Shown here one piece after another: positions 28,426 to 38,130 of a stretch of 64,000 nt of DNA (its first letter is position 1; the number at the start of each line of letters is the position of its first letter). This DNA is from Oscillatoria sp. SIO1A7 (GTDB lineage: Bacteria > Cyanobacteriota > Cyanobacteriia > Cyanobacteriales > Laspinemataceae): contig JAAHFN010000032.1 of the NCBI GenBank assembly GCA_010672965.1, positions 32,101-96,100 of the forward strand, given 5' to 3'. Below the pieces are notes generated by a model. The model had not been told where the DNA came from and did not search any database. It was given only the letters and a program-made list of their open reading frames with translations. Made by a program: the position numbers and the translations under genes.

Positions 28426-31293
28426 CTACAGCCAATTGCCTACTAAAACATAGGGCGTCCAATCAGAGGGAGACGCTCCATCGTCCAAAAGATTCTCTTG
28501 CGCAACCTTAAGAGCCTTGGCCTTGGGAACATTAGGATTGTCGCTCAACTCCTCGTAAAATTTGCCAATAAGGTCGGCGCTCGCAGCATCGTTGATTCTC
28601 CATAAAGATGCCAGAGTGCTGCGGGCACCCGATCGCTCCGCTACCCCAGCCAAGCCCAAAACAGCTTGCTGGTCTCCTTCTGCAGTCTCGCAAGCGCTCA
28701 AAACTAACAACTCTATATCGTCGAGACGGTCGGGAAGGCGTCTTTGAAGTAAATCTTGCAATCGGTTGACGTTGATTGGTTGGTCCCAGGCTTCAATAAA
28801 AGTTTCTTCTGGGTTAGAGCTAAACTGGCCGTGGGTTGCCAAGTGAACTATCGGGAAAGAAGACACCGTTAGTCGGTTTTCAACTGCCGTTGAAGTAAAA
28901 GTCTGGTCGCGCAGCTCTTCAGTGCCGGGGATATTCTTCTTAATCAGCTCCAGTTCTTCTGCTACCTTGGGCAGCTTAGTAATGCTTCTATCGGGCGGAC
29001 TCTCAACCAATCCCGCTGCTAGAGCAGTTGACCTCTGCAAACCCAAGGAAGATTCGGGTTTTATAAACTGCAACCCTTGAGTAATGGCGACGCTATATTG
29101 CTTTTGCAACAAATATTCTCGCCCGTCATAGAGAGCTACTACCGGCAAGTTTCGCAAAACACCATCCATCACAAATACTGCCGTTTCCGTTCCCCTTCTC
29201 TCCAAGTCCTTCTCTATTCGACCGACAAACCAATCATAAACCTGCTTGGATAATCTTTTTAGATACGGACTAGCATGGTCTTCTGTTTTAATTTCGGTTC
29301 GCAGCCTTTCTACGGTACTTTCCAACTCTTCCTTAGAAACATCGGTACTGAGATAGGTTAGATTTGTATCTCCTGGCAGCCTGAAGACCATCGCCAATCT
29401 ATCTTGCAAAATAATCGGATAGATAATTGCTGCTTGCTTGTCCTTCTCCCGAACTTCCTTTAGCTTCTCGCCTACGGTTTTTGTCGCCTCTTCTATGTTT
29501 GATAGCGATCCCGAAGTTAATTTGCACCGGAGGAAAATTTCCAGATCGCCCTTTTGAAGCAGCTCCATAACTCCCAGAGCAGTTTGCCTGTTTTTTTGTT
29601 TTTCTGTCTCGGTGGTTCCGCTGGTTAAAAGTAAATCGATTAAGCCGCGATAAGCGGGCTCTAATTTATTGCGAAAATATGATTGAGTATTCGGGTTGAC
29701 CCCTTTGAGACCGATACCAATAGTATCCAAGCTCGGGCGGATAGAGCGAACGATATTGTTAACTGCTAGGATGTACTGTTCGATCGCACCCTCTTTGTTG
29801 CCCTCAGCTTTCAGGATTCTGCCCAACTGCCACTGCCACTGATAGAGAATATCTGGAGCATCAGCCTCCTTCAAAGCGTCCTCAGTCCATTTAGTTGCCT
29901 CCGACCATTGCTCCTGGCGTTCGTAAAAATTGCCCAAATAGCCCCGAGCATAGGAAAGCGATCGCTTATCTTCCAACTCGTTGGCTTGCTCAACAGCCTT
30001 ATCCAACTCTGCCTTAGCACCGGGCATCCCCAGCTCTTCCAGATTTTCGGCAAAATTAAGCCTCGCATAGACTGCCCTGCGACTGGGAGACTCTCCAATC
30101 AGGCTATCTATTGTCTGCCCGTAACTCTGGAACTGTTCCTGGGCATAGGCTAGGTCTTGGACTGCTTGCTGCGAACCCTGGAAGTTCTGCACCTTTGCTA
30201 CTTCTATAAATTTCCCCTTTGCCCTTGCTACCAGCAAGTCTAGATAATTCAGCCTCGCTTGGAGCCCTATCCCGGCCGGGGCATTTTCCGCCGCTCTATT
30301 GTAGAACTCTTCGGCTTTACTAGAAAAACCTTCCGAGCCAATATTCTCAGGCGGATTCTTACATTCTTTTTCTGGCAGAGTCGCCAGAGCATCCTTCTTG
30401 TTCTTCTGGGAGGCGATTCTTTCTCCTAAAGCCCGCGCCGTATTCCCCAAACTGAGCAGAGTGCTACTGGTAGCTTGAGAAGATTGGGAAGCTTGCAAGC
30501 TGTCCTGCAAGGCGCACCAGGAACGTTCCAAATCGCCGACAGCCTGATAAGCATTGCCTAAATTGCGGAATACCGTAGCCTTCAGCTCGTTTGGTTGGTC
30601 TTCCAAATCGTCTGGGATTTCTGCCAACTTTTTCAAAGCTAAGCGGTAGCGGCCTAAAGCTTGCATCGCCTGAGCTTGGTTAATCTTGCTACCTATCTTC
30701 CCCTCTTCGTCCCCGAGTTGCTCATAGATTTTTGCAGAGTCGCGAAAAATCCTCAGAACATTATCCGTTTTTCCCAGGGCTAACAGCACTCGCCCTTTGG
30801 TAGAGAGCGCCCGAGCGAGAATCTTATATTTTTTAGTCCCGCCCGCCGCATCGGTCGTTGCCTCCAAGATATTCAGACTTGCATCGATCTGGTTCTCAGC
30901 CTTTTTCCACTCGCCGAGTTGCTGATAAGCCAAGGAAAGATAATTGCGGGTTAGGGCTTCGTCCAGGGCATCGCCGGGGAAATTCGCCAAAGCCCGTTCC
31001 CAGGAATCGGCGGCTTCGGCAAAGCGTCCTTGTTGGTACAAATAGCTAGCGTTGTTGGTGTTGCCTTGGGCTAGGAGTGGGGAAGGGTGGGGAAGGGTGG
31101 GAAGGACCAAAGGATATTCTCCCCCCATCTCTCCCCCCGTCTCTCCCCATCTCTCCAAGTGGGCTGTAGCGGGCTGCAAAAGATGCAAGCCCAGAGCCAG
31201 GGCAAAGCCGAAAAGCCCTAAGAGGAAATATTTCCACTTGGTTTTTAAAAGGGGTTTACCTTGATGGAGAAGTAAATACCGTTTTCTTGCCAC
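28426..31293 (-). CDS. TPR-CHAT protein
   Basis: This 955-residue protein has one N-terminal hydrophobic segment (~22-42, FLLGLFGFALALGLHLL), so it is exported or membrane-anchored. Helical TPR-like repeats cover ~75-560 (NYLSLAYQQLGEWKKAENQI, GNAYQAVGDLERSW). A C-terminal CHAT domain follows, with His821 in VHLATHGQF and Cys868 in LSACETA, then GLAGVAERSGARSTLASLW. CHAT proteins are caspase-like; this dyad is intact. The start is GTG 31293 with GAGG 8 nt upstream, and there is no ATG nearby. The first 49 nt overlap the end of the TPS fusion gene, which suggests translational coupling. Residues near 50-70 are partly encoded by a GGGTGGGGAAGGG-type repeat. Confidence 0.88.
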   Translation of the reverse strand: MARKRYLLLHQGKPLLKTKWKYFLLGLFGFALALGLHLLQPATAHLERWGETGGEMGGEYPLVLPTLPHPSPLLAQGNTNNASYLYQQGRFAEAADSWERALANFPGDALDEALTRNYLSLAYQQLGEWKKAENQIDASLNILEATTDAAGGTKKYKILARALSTKGRVLLALGKTDNVLRIFRDSAKIYEQLGDEEGKIGSKINQAQAMQALGRYRLALKKLAEIPDDLEDQPNELKATVFRNLGNAYQAVGDLERSWCALQDSLQASQSSQATSSTLLSLGNTARALGERIASQKNKKDALATLPEKECKNPPENIGSEGFSSKAEEFYNRAAENAPAGIGLQARLNYLDLLVARAKGKFIEVAKVQNFQGSQQAVQDLAYAQEQFQSYGQTIDSLIGESPSRRAVYARLNFAENLEELGMPGAKAELDKAVEQANELEDKRSLSYARGYLGNFYERQEQWSEATKWTEDALKEADAPDILYQWQWQLGRILKAEGNKEGAIEQYILAVNNIVRSIRPSLDTIGIGLKGVNPNTQSYFRNKLEPAYRGLIDLLLTSGTTETEKQKNRQTALGVMELLQKGDLEIFLRCKLTSGSLSNIEEATKTVGEKLKEVREKDKQAAIIYPIILQDRLAMVFRLPGDTNLTYLSTDVSKEELESTVERLRTEIKTEDHASPYLKRLSKQVYDWFVGRIEKDLERRGTETAVFVMDGVLRNLPVVALYDGREYLLQKQYSVAITQGLQFIKPESSLGLQRSTALAAGLVESPPDRSITKLPKVAEELELIKKNIPGTEELRDQTFTSTAVENRLTVSSFPIVHLATHGQFSSNPEETFIEAWDQPINVNRLQDLLQRRLPDRLDDIELLVLSACETAEGDQQAVLGLAGVAERSGARSTLASLWRINDAASADLIGKFYEELSDNPNVPKAKALKVAQENLLDDGASPSDWTPYVLVGNWL

Positions 31294-34200
31294 GTTCTGT
31301 CCCTCGAATCGATGTCAATTAATGGAATGCCAAAGTCTAAGCGGGCATCTATGATGTCGCTGAGTTGGTATCGCAAGCCCAAGCCCGCAGAGACTAAGGT
31401 GCTTTCGTCTGGGGCATCTCGATCGCCGCTATTCCAGCCGGTGCCCGCATCCAGAAAGGGGATAACTTGCACCAGAGAGTCGGTGCCGCTGAATATGGGA
31501 AGGGGCAGGCGGGCTTCTACGGAAGCAAAAGCGCCGTTATCCCTGAGGCGGGCATCTTGGCGATAGCCCCGAACGCTATCGAAGCCGCCAACCCCAAATT
31601 GCTCGAAGGGCACTAGGGAAGTGGTCGCTAGTTGCAGGTCCCCGCGCACCAATACCAGGCCACGGCGACCGAGACTGCGAGCCCATTGTCCCTGACCCCG
31701 CCATGCGAAAAAGCGGCTATCGGGTTCGTCGTTATTTATAGTGGCATCGAAAGCACCGAGCCCCAAGCTAAATTGCGATCGCAGGGCAAAGACTTGTTGG
31801 TCTTCTTGCTGAGTCCATTCTTGGAAAAAGCGCAGAGCAGAAATGCGAGTTTCTCCATTATTATTAGCACCGGCAGATAGAGGGAAGCGATCGCCCAGCA
31901 AAGAAGTCTCGCTTTCCCGACGAGAAGCGCTTAGCCCGAAAGCCAGCTCCCGAGTAAAACCATCGGTCGATCTTCGGATTAAAGGTTGGCGCAGGGTCAG
32001 CTCGTAGTTGCGCGAGTTGGCATCGATATCCAGTCGGTCAAAGGGCGGCTCGACCACATCGCTGTCGGCATTGCTGAATCGGAAACCCAGAGTTGTATTG
32101 CTGGAGTTGATAGGTACGGCATAGTCGAATTCCACTGTATCGCTGCCGTCCGTGCGACTGTAGCTCAGGTCTAGGCGATCGCCCAATCCCAGCAAGTTGG
32201 CATGATACAGATTCGCCGCCCCCCGCAAAGAACCGACACTAGGCGATCGGCGATTATCCAAGCTAAACTCCGTGCCATAGGGTCGCTTGCCGTTTATCTT
32301 CACATCCAGCACCGAGAGTCCCGGACGAGACCCCTCTGAGAGTTCTGCGGATATGCTCTCGATTAGGTCTTGCTCTAATTGCAGCAAGCGCAGGGCTTCG
32401 ACAATTTTTTCCGCACTAACAGGCCCGGGGGAGCTGGCTCGCTCCAGTCGGCTTTTGATGTAATTTCCCAAACGGCGATCGCTAGAATCTTCGGCAATTA
32501 TATTAATCTCTTCCAAGCCATTTTCTTGACTTTCTAAAGTAACATTCCCATTGGCCACAGTTTGGGGGGGAATATAGACTCCAGAAGTGATATAGCCCTT
32601 TTTGGCATAGAGCTGACTTACCGCCTGCCGCGCCGAGAGCAATTCTTCAAAAGATAACGGGCGGTTAGTAAAGGGTTTCAGAACCTCGGCAAATTCTTCT
32701 GGCTCGAATACAGTGCTGCCGACAACTTGGAATTCCTCCACAACAATCTGCTTGGGCACAGAAGGGAAAGAAGAGGGCGATCGCTCTTCTAGCTGCTTCG
32801 GCTTGCCCGAAGAATCAGCCACCCCATCGCAACCCACATTAGGGTGTAGGGTGTGGGGTGTAGGGTGTAGGGCATTTTGTCCCGCTTGTCCCCCGGCCCC
32901 CCGGTCTCCCGCTTCTGCCGTCAGAACAACTTGGCCCTTTGCGTTGAACTGCCAGCCCCGGGCTTCCACAATTGATTGCGTATTTTCTGAGGCAGAAGGC
33001 GTGCTTGGCATAGAAGATTCCCTGTCGCCATCTATTGGGCGAAAATCCTCATACCAACCATCGCCACCTTGGTTGTTTCCCGGACCCGGGTACACGCCGC
33101 CTCGCTCTGTATTGACAAATCGGCTGCCCTGCTGGTTGTTGGGACTGCAACCCCGGGCAATTAGGCTCTCTGGGTCAACGGGCTCTTCTTCCAATTCTGC
33201 CAATCCCGAAGCTGGGTCAATCTCGGGTCGGTTGACATCTACTACCCCATCTATGCCTCGTTCAGAACTGGCAGTTATACTGCTATTAAAAGAGCGAATA
33301 TCTCCTGAAGTGTCGATTTGTATGTTACCGCCGTTCCCGTCTTCAGCGTTAGCACTGATATCGCTATTGTCTCCAGCAACCAAATTTCCCGTTCTTATTT
33401 GAACGTTGCCGCCGTCTGCTTCCCCGCTTGCCTCGGCATTAATCAGACTGTTATTGCTCAGGAGCAAATCGGGAGTTGTTATATCAATGTTCGCACTTTC
33501 ACCGTTTGGCGGATTAGTGTCTGTATCCGCTTCTAGCCTGCCATTATCCAGACGAATCTCATCAGTTGCATTAATGCTTAGGCTTCCTGCTGCACCAGTT
33601 CCCTCACCACTTACGCTAACTTCCGCTCCATCGCGGACTGTTAGCTGTCCGGTTGTGATGTTCAAATTTCCCGCTGACCTGGGAGGTCTGTTGTCAGGAT
33701 CCGAGGGGCTTACTATCATTCCCTCTCCCTGTAGGGTAGGGCTGGATATAGCCGAACCTGCATCTATGTTCGTCCTTGCTCTTGGACTGGGAATCTCTGC
33801 ATTGTCTTGAGGCATTACACTGCCAGCGGATAAAATGCTGTTTTCGCCGATGACCTCCACAGATTCGGAGTCGTTTACTGTCAGAGTGCCTCCAAGCCCC
33901 TCGCCGCTAGTCCGAGCGGATACCCTAGCGCCCTCAGTTATAGTCAAACGCCGCGTATTAATAGTTAAATCGCCCCCATCCCCCGAACCGGAAGTAGCAA
34001 CAGACAAAACAGCGGGGAAAGGAGCGTTGCGAAATTGTCCGCTAACTTCCACAGACTCGCTAGCATTTACTGTCAGAATTCCTCCCTGTCCTGCCCCCGC
34101 AGTATCGGCGCTGACTTGTCCTTCCTGAATAACTAATTGTCCGGTGTCAATCGTCAAATTGCCTGCATTGCCTATGCCATTGCCATCGTTACCAGTGACA

Positions 34201-36995
34201 GTAAACAAGGCACTGGGACTCGATCGCAAACCTTCAGATGTCTCTACCTCGACAGCGCCAACTACCTCTACCAATCCGCCCCGGGCTGTAACCATCAAAT
34301 CCCCGCCGTTCCCCGAACCAATGGTGCCAGTCGAGACCCGTCCTCCATTGATAATGCTCAATAGCGGCGTTTCTATTGTCAAGTCTCCCCCGTCTCCGCT
34401 CGATCCAAATTCGGCTTGACTTAATATACCCGTCACTTGTACAAATACGTTGTCCGCCCCATTGACTTCTACTTCGCTAGCGCTCTCGAACGCCCCGTTA
34501 ACTTCTACGGATTCGCTAGCGGTAATATTTAGGCTTCCTGCATAGCCATTGCCAAAAGCAGAGGTAAGTATCTGCGCTCGACCACTAACAATTAATTGTC
34601 TTGCATTTATGGTTAAATCGCCGCCATCACCGTTAGGCAGGGGCATTTGTGGAGGCATACCGGCATCGGGGTTTGGTGGCATTGCCTGTGCCGGGTCGCC
34701 CATAACCGGGTTTCCGGTCGGCGGCATTTGTAGAGCCATGCCATCCATGCCGGGATTTGTAGGTGGCATTACCTGTGCCGGGTCGCCCATAACCGGGTTT
34801 CCGGTCGGCGGCATTTGTAGAGCCATGCCATCCATGCCGGGATTTTGAGTCGGTGGCATTGCCTGTGCCGGGTCGCCCATAACGGGGTTTCCGGTCGGCG
34901 GCATTTGTAGAGCCATGCCATCCATGCCGGGATTTGTAGGTGGCATTGCCTGTGCCGGGCCGCCCATATCTGGAGCCATTGCACCGGCGGCGTTTGGAGG
35001 CGCCTGCTGCAAACCCGTATCAGTTCTTATAGTCGCTTCATCGCTCACAATTAACTGTCCGGTTGTTATGGTCAGATCTCCTCCCTGTCCAGCACCCAAC
35101 GTGGTTGCACCCAAGCCGCTCGGGAATGGTTGAGGTTGACCGTCAAGAGAAACCGCCCCACTGGCTACTACAGATTCGGAGGCGTTGACATCAATAGAGC
35201 CCCCCGCACCAGAACCCGTTAGCGCAACCGAGGAGGATACCTGCGCTCCATTTAGGACAGTTAAGTGCTGGGTGGAGATATCAATCGAGCCACCCGCGCC
35301 AGCACCAGAAGTTTGAGCCACCAGGCCAGTCGGTCCAGATGGACTTCCAATAAGATTTACAAACTCGGAGGCATTCACATTAATAGAGCCCCCCGCACCA
35401 GAAGCCGTTTGCGCAACCTGGGAGGATACCGCCGCTCCATCTTCGACAGTTAAGCCCTGGGTGGAGATATCAATCGAGCCACCCGCGCCAGCACCAGAAG
35501 TTTGAGCTATAAAACCGCTCGCCCCGCCCGGTCCTCCAGAGATAAGATTTACGGATTCGGAGGCATTGACATTAATAGAGCCCCCCGCACCAGAAGCCGT
35601 TTGCGCAACCTGGGAAGATACCATAGCTCCATCTCGGACAGTTAAGCGCTGGGTGGAGATATCAATCGAGCCACCCGCGCCAGCACCAAAAGTTTGAGCC
35701 ACCAGGCCGCTCGGCCCTCTCTGTCCTCCAGAAATAAGATCCAAAGATTCCGAGGCGCGAACTGTAATGCCACCTCCGTCAAGATTTTCACTATTGGCGG
35801 TAATCTGAGACCCTTGATCTAGCGCTACTCTTCCCCCTTGTACTTGAACGAAGCCAGCGCCGGGGCCACTAACATTAACCAAGGCCAATTGAGACAGTTG
35901 GATATCGCCAAAGTTTTCAACGCCGGAATAGTCTAAGGAAAATCCGGCGGGCGTCAGAGCCAAGTTAACGAGGCTGTTATCCCCGACAGCTCCCAGCTCG
36001 ATTCTTCCCTGTGGCGCAATTACCATTCCTCCAGGGAGGAATAAGTTCCCGCCTACCAGGGCTAGGGTTCTGCCCGGTTCTACTTGGAGACCTACGGTAG
36101 GCGGAGGTCCGTCAAAACCCGGTGGCGGCATACCTGGTTCCAATCCCTCGGGTGGCGCTCCCGGTGGAATAGTTCCTGGCGGAATTACTGCTCCCGGTGG
36201 AAGAGTTCCTGGCGGGACTGCTCCTGGCGGGACTGCTCCTGGCGGGACTGCTCCCGGTGGAAGAGTTCCTGGCGGGACTGCTCCTGGCGGGACTGCTCCC
36301 GGTGGAAGAGTCCCTGGCGGGACTGCTCCTGGCGGGACTGCTCCTGGCGGGACTGCTCCCGGTTGCATCATTGCGTCTGGTGGGGGCGTTCCTGGGGGCG
36401 TTCCTGGAGGGGCTCCCATCAACGGAATCGCTCCTGCTATATTAACTATGTCCCCCGGTGCGGTTCCAAATTGCAAGCCAACCGGAACGCTGACAGTTAG
36501 CAAAGGCTGACCCCCAGTATTGGTCGCGTTAAAGGAGGTGCCATCTTGAAAAACTATACTTTCGGCGCTGGTGCCCAAAAAGGAACCGCCCAAGTCCAGG
36601 GAAGCACTCGGCCCAAAAATAATGCCATTGGGATTGAGCAGAAATAGGTTTGCCGCTCCGTTGGCTGCGATAAAACCATCTATATTAGATATCGATCCGC
36701 CCGTTACCCGGCTAAAAATATTATTGATATCCAGGGCGTTATTAAAGATTGCCCCAGTGCCCTCTGGAATAGAAAATTCCGAGAAACTATGAAATAAGTT
36801 ATTGCCTGCTGTGGTGCCCCCTTCAATTATAAGGACGTTGCCTCCCAGCTCTGGAGCCGGAGCGACGGTGGTATTTAAGGTGCCGTCGGGGAAAACTTGT
36901 GCCAGACCAGATATGGGACGCAATACTCCTAGGGTCGGGAGCCATAAAGATGTCAGAAATGTCAGTCTAAGAAGTCGGTATAGTTTTGGTTTCAT
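31245..36995 (-). CDS. TpsA-TpsB fusion: haemagglutinin-like adhesin joined to its transporter
   Basis: One 1,916-residue reading frame carries both halves of a two-partner secretion system. Residues 1-33 form a signal peptide. ~35-180 is the TPS/haemagglutination domain (NLFHSFSEFSIPEG, LFLLNPNGIIFGP). A Pro/Gly repeat lies at ~200-300, and filamentous beta-helix repeats (GAGGSIDISTQ, SGSGDGGDLTINTRRLTI) alternate with a Met/Pro repeat at ~670-785. The usual TpsA C-terminus appears at ~1290-1362 (LIARGCSPNNQ, VEARGWQFNAKGQVVLTAEA). After a short linker, ~1410-1916 is TpsB: POTRA segments (VVEEFQVVGSTVFEPEEF, LYAKKGYITSGVYIPPQ) and an outer-membrane barrel with FDSVRGYRQDARLRDNG. The TpsB part lacks its own signal peptide. 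GAGGAG precedes ATG 36995. Normally these are two genes. Confidence 0.85.
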   Translation of the reverse strand: MKPKLYRLLRLTFLTSLWLPTLGVLRPISGLAQVFPDGTLNTTVAPAPELGGNVLIIEGGTTAGNNLFHSFSEFSIPEGTGAIFNNALDINNIFSRVTGGSISNIDGFIAANGAANLFLLNPNGIIFGPSASLDLGGSFLGTSAESIVFQDGTSFNATNTGGQPLLTVSVPVGLQFGTAPGDIVNIAGAIPLMGAPPGTPPGTPPPDAMMQPGAVPPGAVPPGAVPPGTLPPGAVPPGAVPPGTLPPGAVPPGAVPPGAVPPGTLPPGAVIPPGTIPPGAPPEGLEPGMPPPGFDGPPPTVGLQVEPGRTLALVGGNLFLPGGMVIAPQGRIELGAVGDNSLVNLALTPAGFSLDYSGVENFGDIQLSQLALVNVSGPGAGFVQVQGGRVALDQGSQITANSENLDGGGITVRASESLDLISGGQRGPSGLVAQTFGAGAGGSIDISTQRLTVRDGAMVSSQVAQTASGAGGSINVNASESVNLISGGPGGASGFIAQTSGAGAGGSIDISTQGLTVEDGAAVSSQVAQTASGAGGSINVNASEFVNLIGSPSGPTGLVAQTSGAGAGGSIDISTQHLTVLNGAQVSSSVALTGSGAGGSIDVNASESVVASGAVSLDGQPQPFPSGLGATTLGAGQGGDLTITTGQLIVSDEATIRTDTGLQQAPPNAAGAMAPDMGGPAQAMPPTNPGMDGMALQMPPTGNPVMGDPAQAMPPTQNPGMDGMALQMPPTGNPVMGDPAQVMPPTNPGMDGMALQMPPTGNPVMGDPAQAMPPNPDAGMPPQMPLPNGDGGDLTINARQLIVSGRAQILTSAFGNGYAGSLNITASESVEVNGAFESASEVEVNGADNVFVQVTGILSQAEFGSSGDGGDLTIETPLLSIINGGRVSTGTIGSGNGGDLMVTARGGLVEVVGAVEVETSEGLRSSPSALFTVTGNDGNGIGNAGNLTIDTGQLVIQEGQVSADTAGAGQGGILTVNASESVEVSGQFRNAPFPAVLSVATSGSGDGGDLTINTRRLTITEGARVSARTSGEGLGGTLTVNDSESVEVIGENSILSAGSVMPQDNAEIPSPRARTNIDAGSAISSPTLQGEGMIVSPSDPDNRPPRSAGNLNITTGQLTVRDGAEVSVSGEGTGAAGSLSINATDEIRLDNGRLEADTDTNPPNGESANIDITTPDLLLSNNSLINAEASGEADGGNVQIRTGNLVAGDNSDISANAEDGNGGNIQIDTSGDIRSFNSSITASSERGIDGVVDVNRPEIDPASGLAELEEEPVDPESLIARGCSPNNQQGSRFVNTERGGVYPGPGNNQGGDGWYEDFRPIDGDRESSMPSTPSASENTQSIVEARGWQFNAKGQVVLTAEAGDRGAGGQAGQNALHPTPHTLHPNVGCDGVADSSGKPKQLEERSPSSFPSVPKQIVVEEFQVVGSTVFEPEEFAEVLKPFTNRPLSFEELLSARQAVSQLYAKKGYITSGVYIPPQTVANGNVTLESQENGLEEINIIAEDSSDRRLGNYIKSRLERASSPGPVSAEKIVEALRLLQLEQDLIESISAELSEGSRPGLSVLDVKINGKRPYGTEFSLDNRRSPSVGSLRGAANLYHANLLGLGDRLDLSYSRTDGSDTVEFDYAVPINSSNTTLGFRFSNADSDVVEPPFDRLDIDANSRNYELTLRQPLIRRSTDGFTRELAFGLSASRRESETSLLGDRFPLSAGANNNGETRISALRFFQEWTQQEDQQVFALRSQFSLGLGAFDATINNDEPDSRFFAWRGQGQWARSLGRRGLVLVRGDLQLATTSLVPFEQFGVGGFDSVRGYRQDARLRDNGAFASVEARLPLPIFSGTDSLVQVIPFLDAGTGWNSGDRDAPDESTLVSAGLGLRYQLSDIIDARLDFGIPLIDIDSRDRTWQENGIYFSIKVNPF
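34684..34985. repeat. 87-90 bp in-frame tandem repeat in the TpsA part
   Basis: GCCTGTGCCGGGTCGCCCAT recurs at 34684, 34771 (first base changed), 34861 and, with one change, 34948, giving units of 87, 90 and 87 bp. It encodes a Met/Pro/Gly-rich segment (PTGNPVMGDPAQ, NPGMDGMALQMPP). Confidence 0.85.
36140..36365. repeat. 15-bp Pro/Gly-coding repeat in the TpsA part
   Basis: About fifteen 15-bp units (CTCCTGGCGGGACTG and variants such as CTCCCGGTGGAAGAG) encode PPGAV or PPGTL repeats near residues 210-285. Confidence 0.85.
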
Positions 36996-37274
36996 CTATT
37001 CTCCTCATTGGCCAAAAATAGGGTGTTGGACCCTACGCCCCGGAGGGCGGGCTACGCCTACGACTTGCCTCGGGATAAAATTGGGAAGAGCGGACCCTAC
37101 GCCCCGGAGGGCGGGCTACGCCTACGACTTGCCTCGGGATAAAATTGGGAATTGGGAATCAATTGAGGGCGTAGGGGTCGTAGGGGCGACAGCATTCCCG
37201 AGACAGCTCTTGCTATGGAGCAAAAATTATTGTATTGGAATGCTTCGCCCCAGCTATTAATTCAAAACTCAAAA
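36996..37274. repeat. Spacer with a 65-bp direct duplication
   Basis: A segment of about 65 bp, from GACCCTACGCCCCGGAGGGC through GACTTGCCTCGGGATAAAAT to TGGGA, occurs twice in tandem (37029-37089 and 37094-37150). It is followed by the hairpin pair GGGGCGACAGCATTCC / GGAATGCTTCGCCCC at 37182-37250. No gene. It separates the parvulin and TPS genes. Confidence 0.6.
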
Positions 37275-38108
37275 TTATGCCATACTCACGTTAATAGTTT
37301 TGAGTTTGTCTCGCAACCAGTTCTCGAACATTTCATTGCGCAGCTCCTGCTTGAGGGATTCGTTGTCTAGGGAAGCTTCTAGGACTTTATCTACCCGCAA
37401 GATGGCATAGCGATCCTCGCTTAGTATTGGGCCGATGATTTTTTGCGAGGAGCATGCTTCTTTAATAGCGTCTTGAATGTGTTTGGGCAAGCGCGATCGC
37501 CGTATTACTCCCATCCATCCCCCCATTACCTTGTCGTCGGCGATGGATTTCTCTTGGGCTAACTGTTCAAATCGACCGGGTTCGGCATCAAGCTGCTGTT
37601 TGATATTTTCTCCTTCTTCCTTTGTTTCGACGACAATGCGAGAGAGAACTATGCCAGCGAGGTCGTACTTGCGCGCTTCAAAATATTGTTTGAGTTTTTC
37701 TTCGTCTTGAACTATCTGAGTTTTGAATCTATCTATTTCAATGCTCAAAGCTATTTGGCTGTAAAAATCATCATAGCTTATGTATTGGTTCTGGAGCCAT
37801 TTATTAAAGAGATTGGGATTGAGCATATTGGTCTGAATCTGGATATCGCCGATAGTCCGATTGACCGTCCGCTTTGTTGCCCGCACCTCTGGCTTTTGCT
37901 CCAGCTCTTTTTCTAGAGCATATTGGCGCTTAATCTCGTCGATGACTCGCAGCCACAAACCAGAGTTGCGCCGTAAATAATAAAATATTGCTTTTTCCAG
38001 AGAAATAGACTCATCATTGATGCTTAGAAAAGGAGTAGGCTCCTGAGCCTGTTCTGAGCCGTTTTCTAAAACAAAATCGTTCTTGATGGTTGCAGTATTA
38101 TTTTCCAT
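37275..38108 (-). CDS. PpiC/parvulin-type peptidyl-prolyl isomerase
   Basis: This 277-residue foldase has a C-terminal parvulin domain at ~145-240: IVLSRIVVETKEEGENIKQQ, FEQLAQEKSIADDKVMGGWM, IRRSRLPKHIQDAI, IGPILSEDRYAILRV. The N-terminal half is a helical SurA-like chaperone region. No signal peptide is seen, so it may act in the cytoplasm on proteins awaiting export. I start at ATG 38108 (MENNTATIK) because the 25 residues upstream in frame are encoded by a family M1 repeat. It lies upstream of the TPS fusion gene on the same strand (280 bp apart), and a role in preparing that protein or the giant subtilase for secretion is an inference. Confidence 0.82.
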   Translation of the reverse strand: MENNTATIKNDFVLENGSEQAQEPTPFLSINDESISLEKAIFYYLRRNSGLWLRVIDEIKRQYALEKELEQKPEVRATKRTVNRTIGDIQIQTNMLNPNLFNKWLQNQYISYDDFYSQIALSIEIDRFKTQIVQDEEKLKQYFEARKYDLAGIVLSRIVVETKEEGENIKQQLDAEPGRFEQLAQEKSIADDKVMGGWMGVIRRSRLPKHIQDAIKEACSSQKIIGPILSEDRYAILRVDKVLEASLDNESLKQELRNEMFENWLRDKLKTINVSMA

Positions 38109-38130
38109 AGTCTTTTGTCGATTTTTTACC

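Noticed and set aside
36084..36500. Plus-strand WRDCS-repeat ORF opposite the TPS gene
   Set aside because: Antisense translation of the PPGAV repeat.
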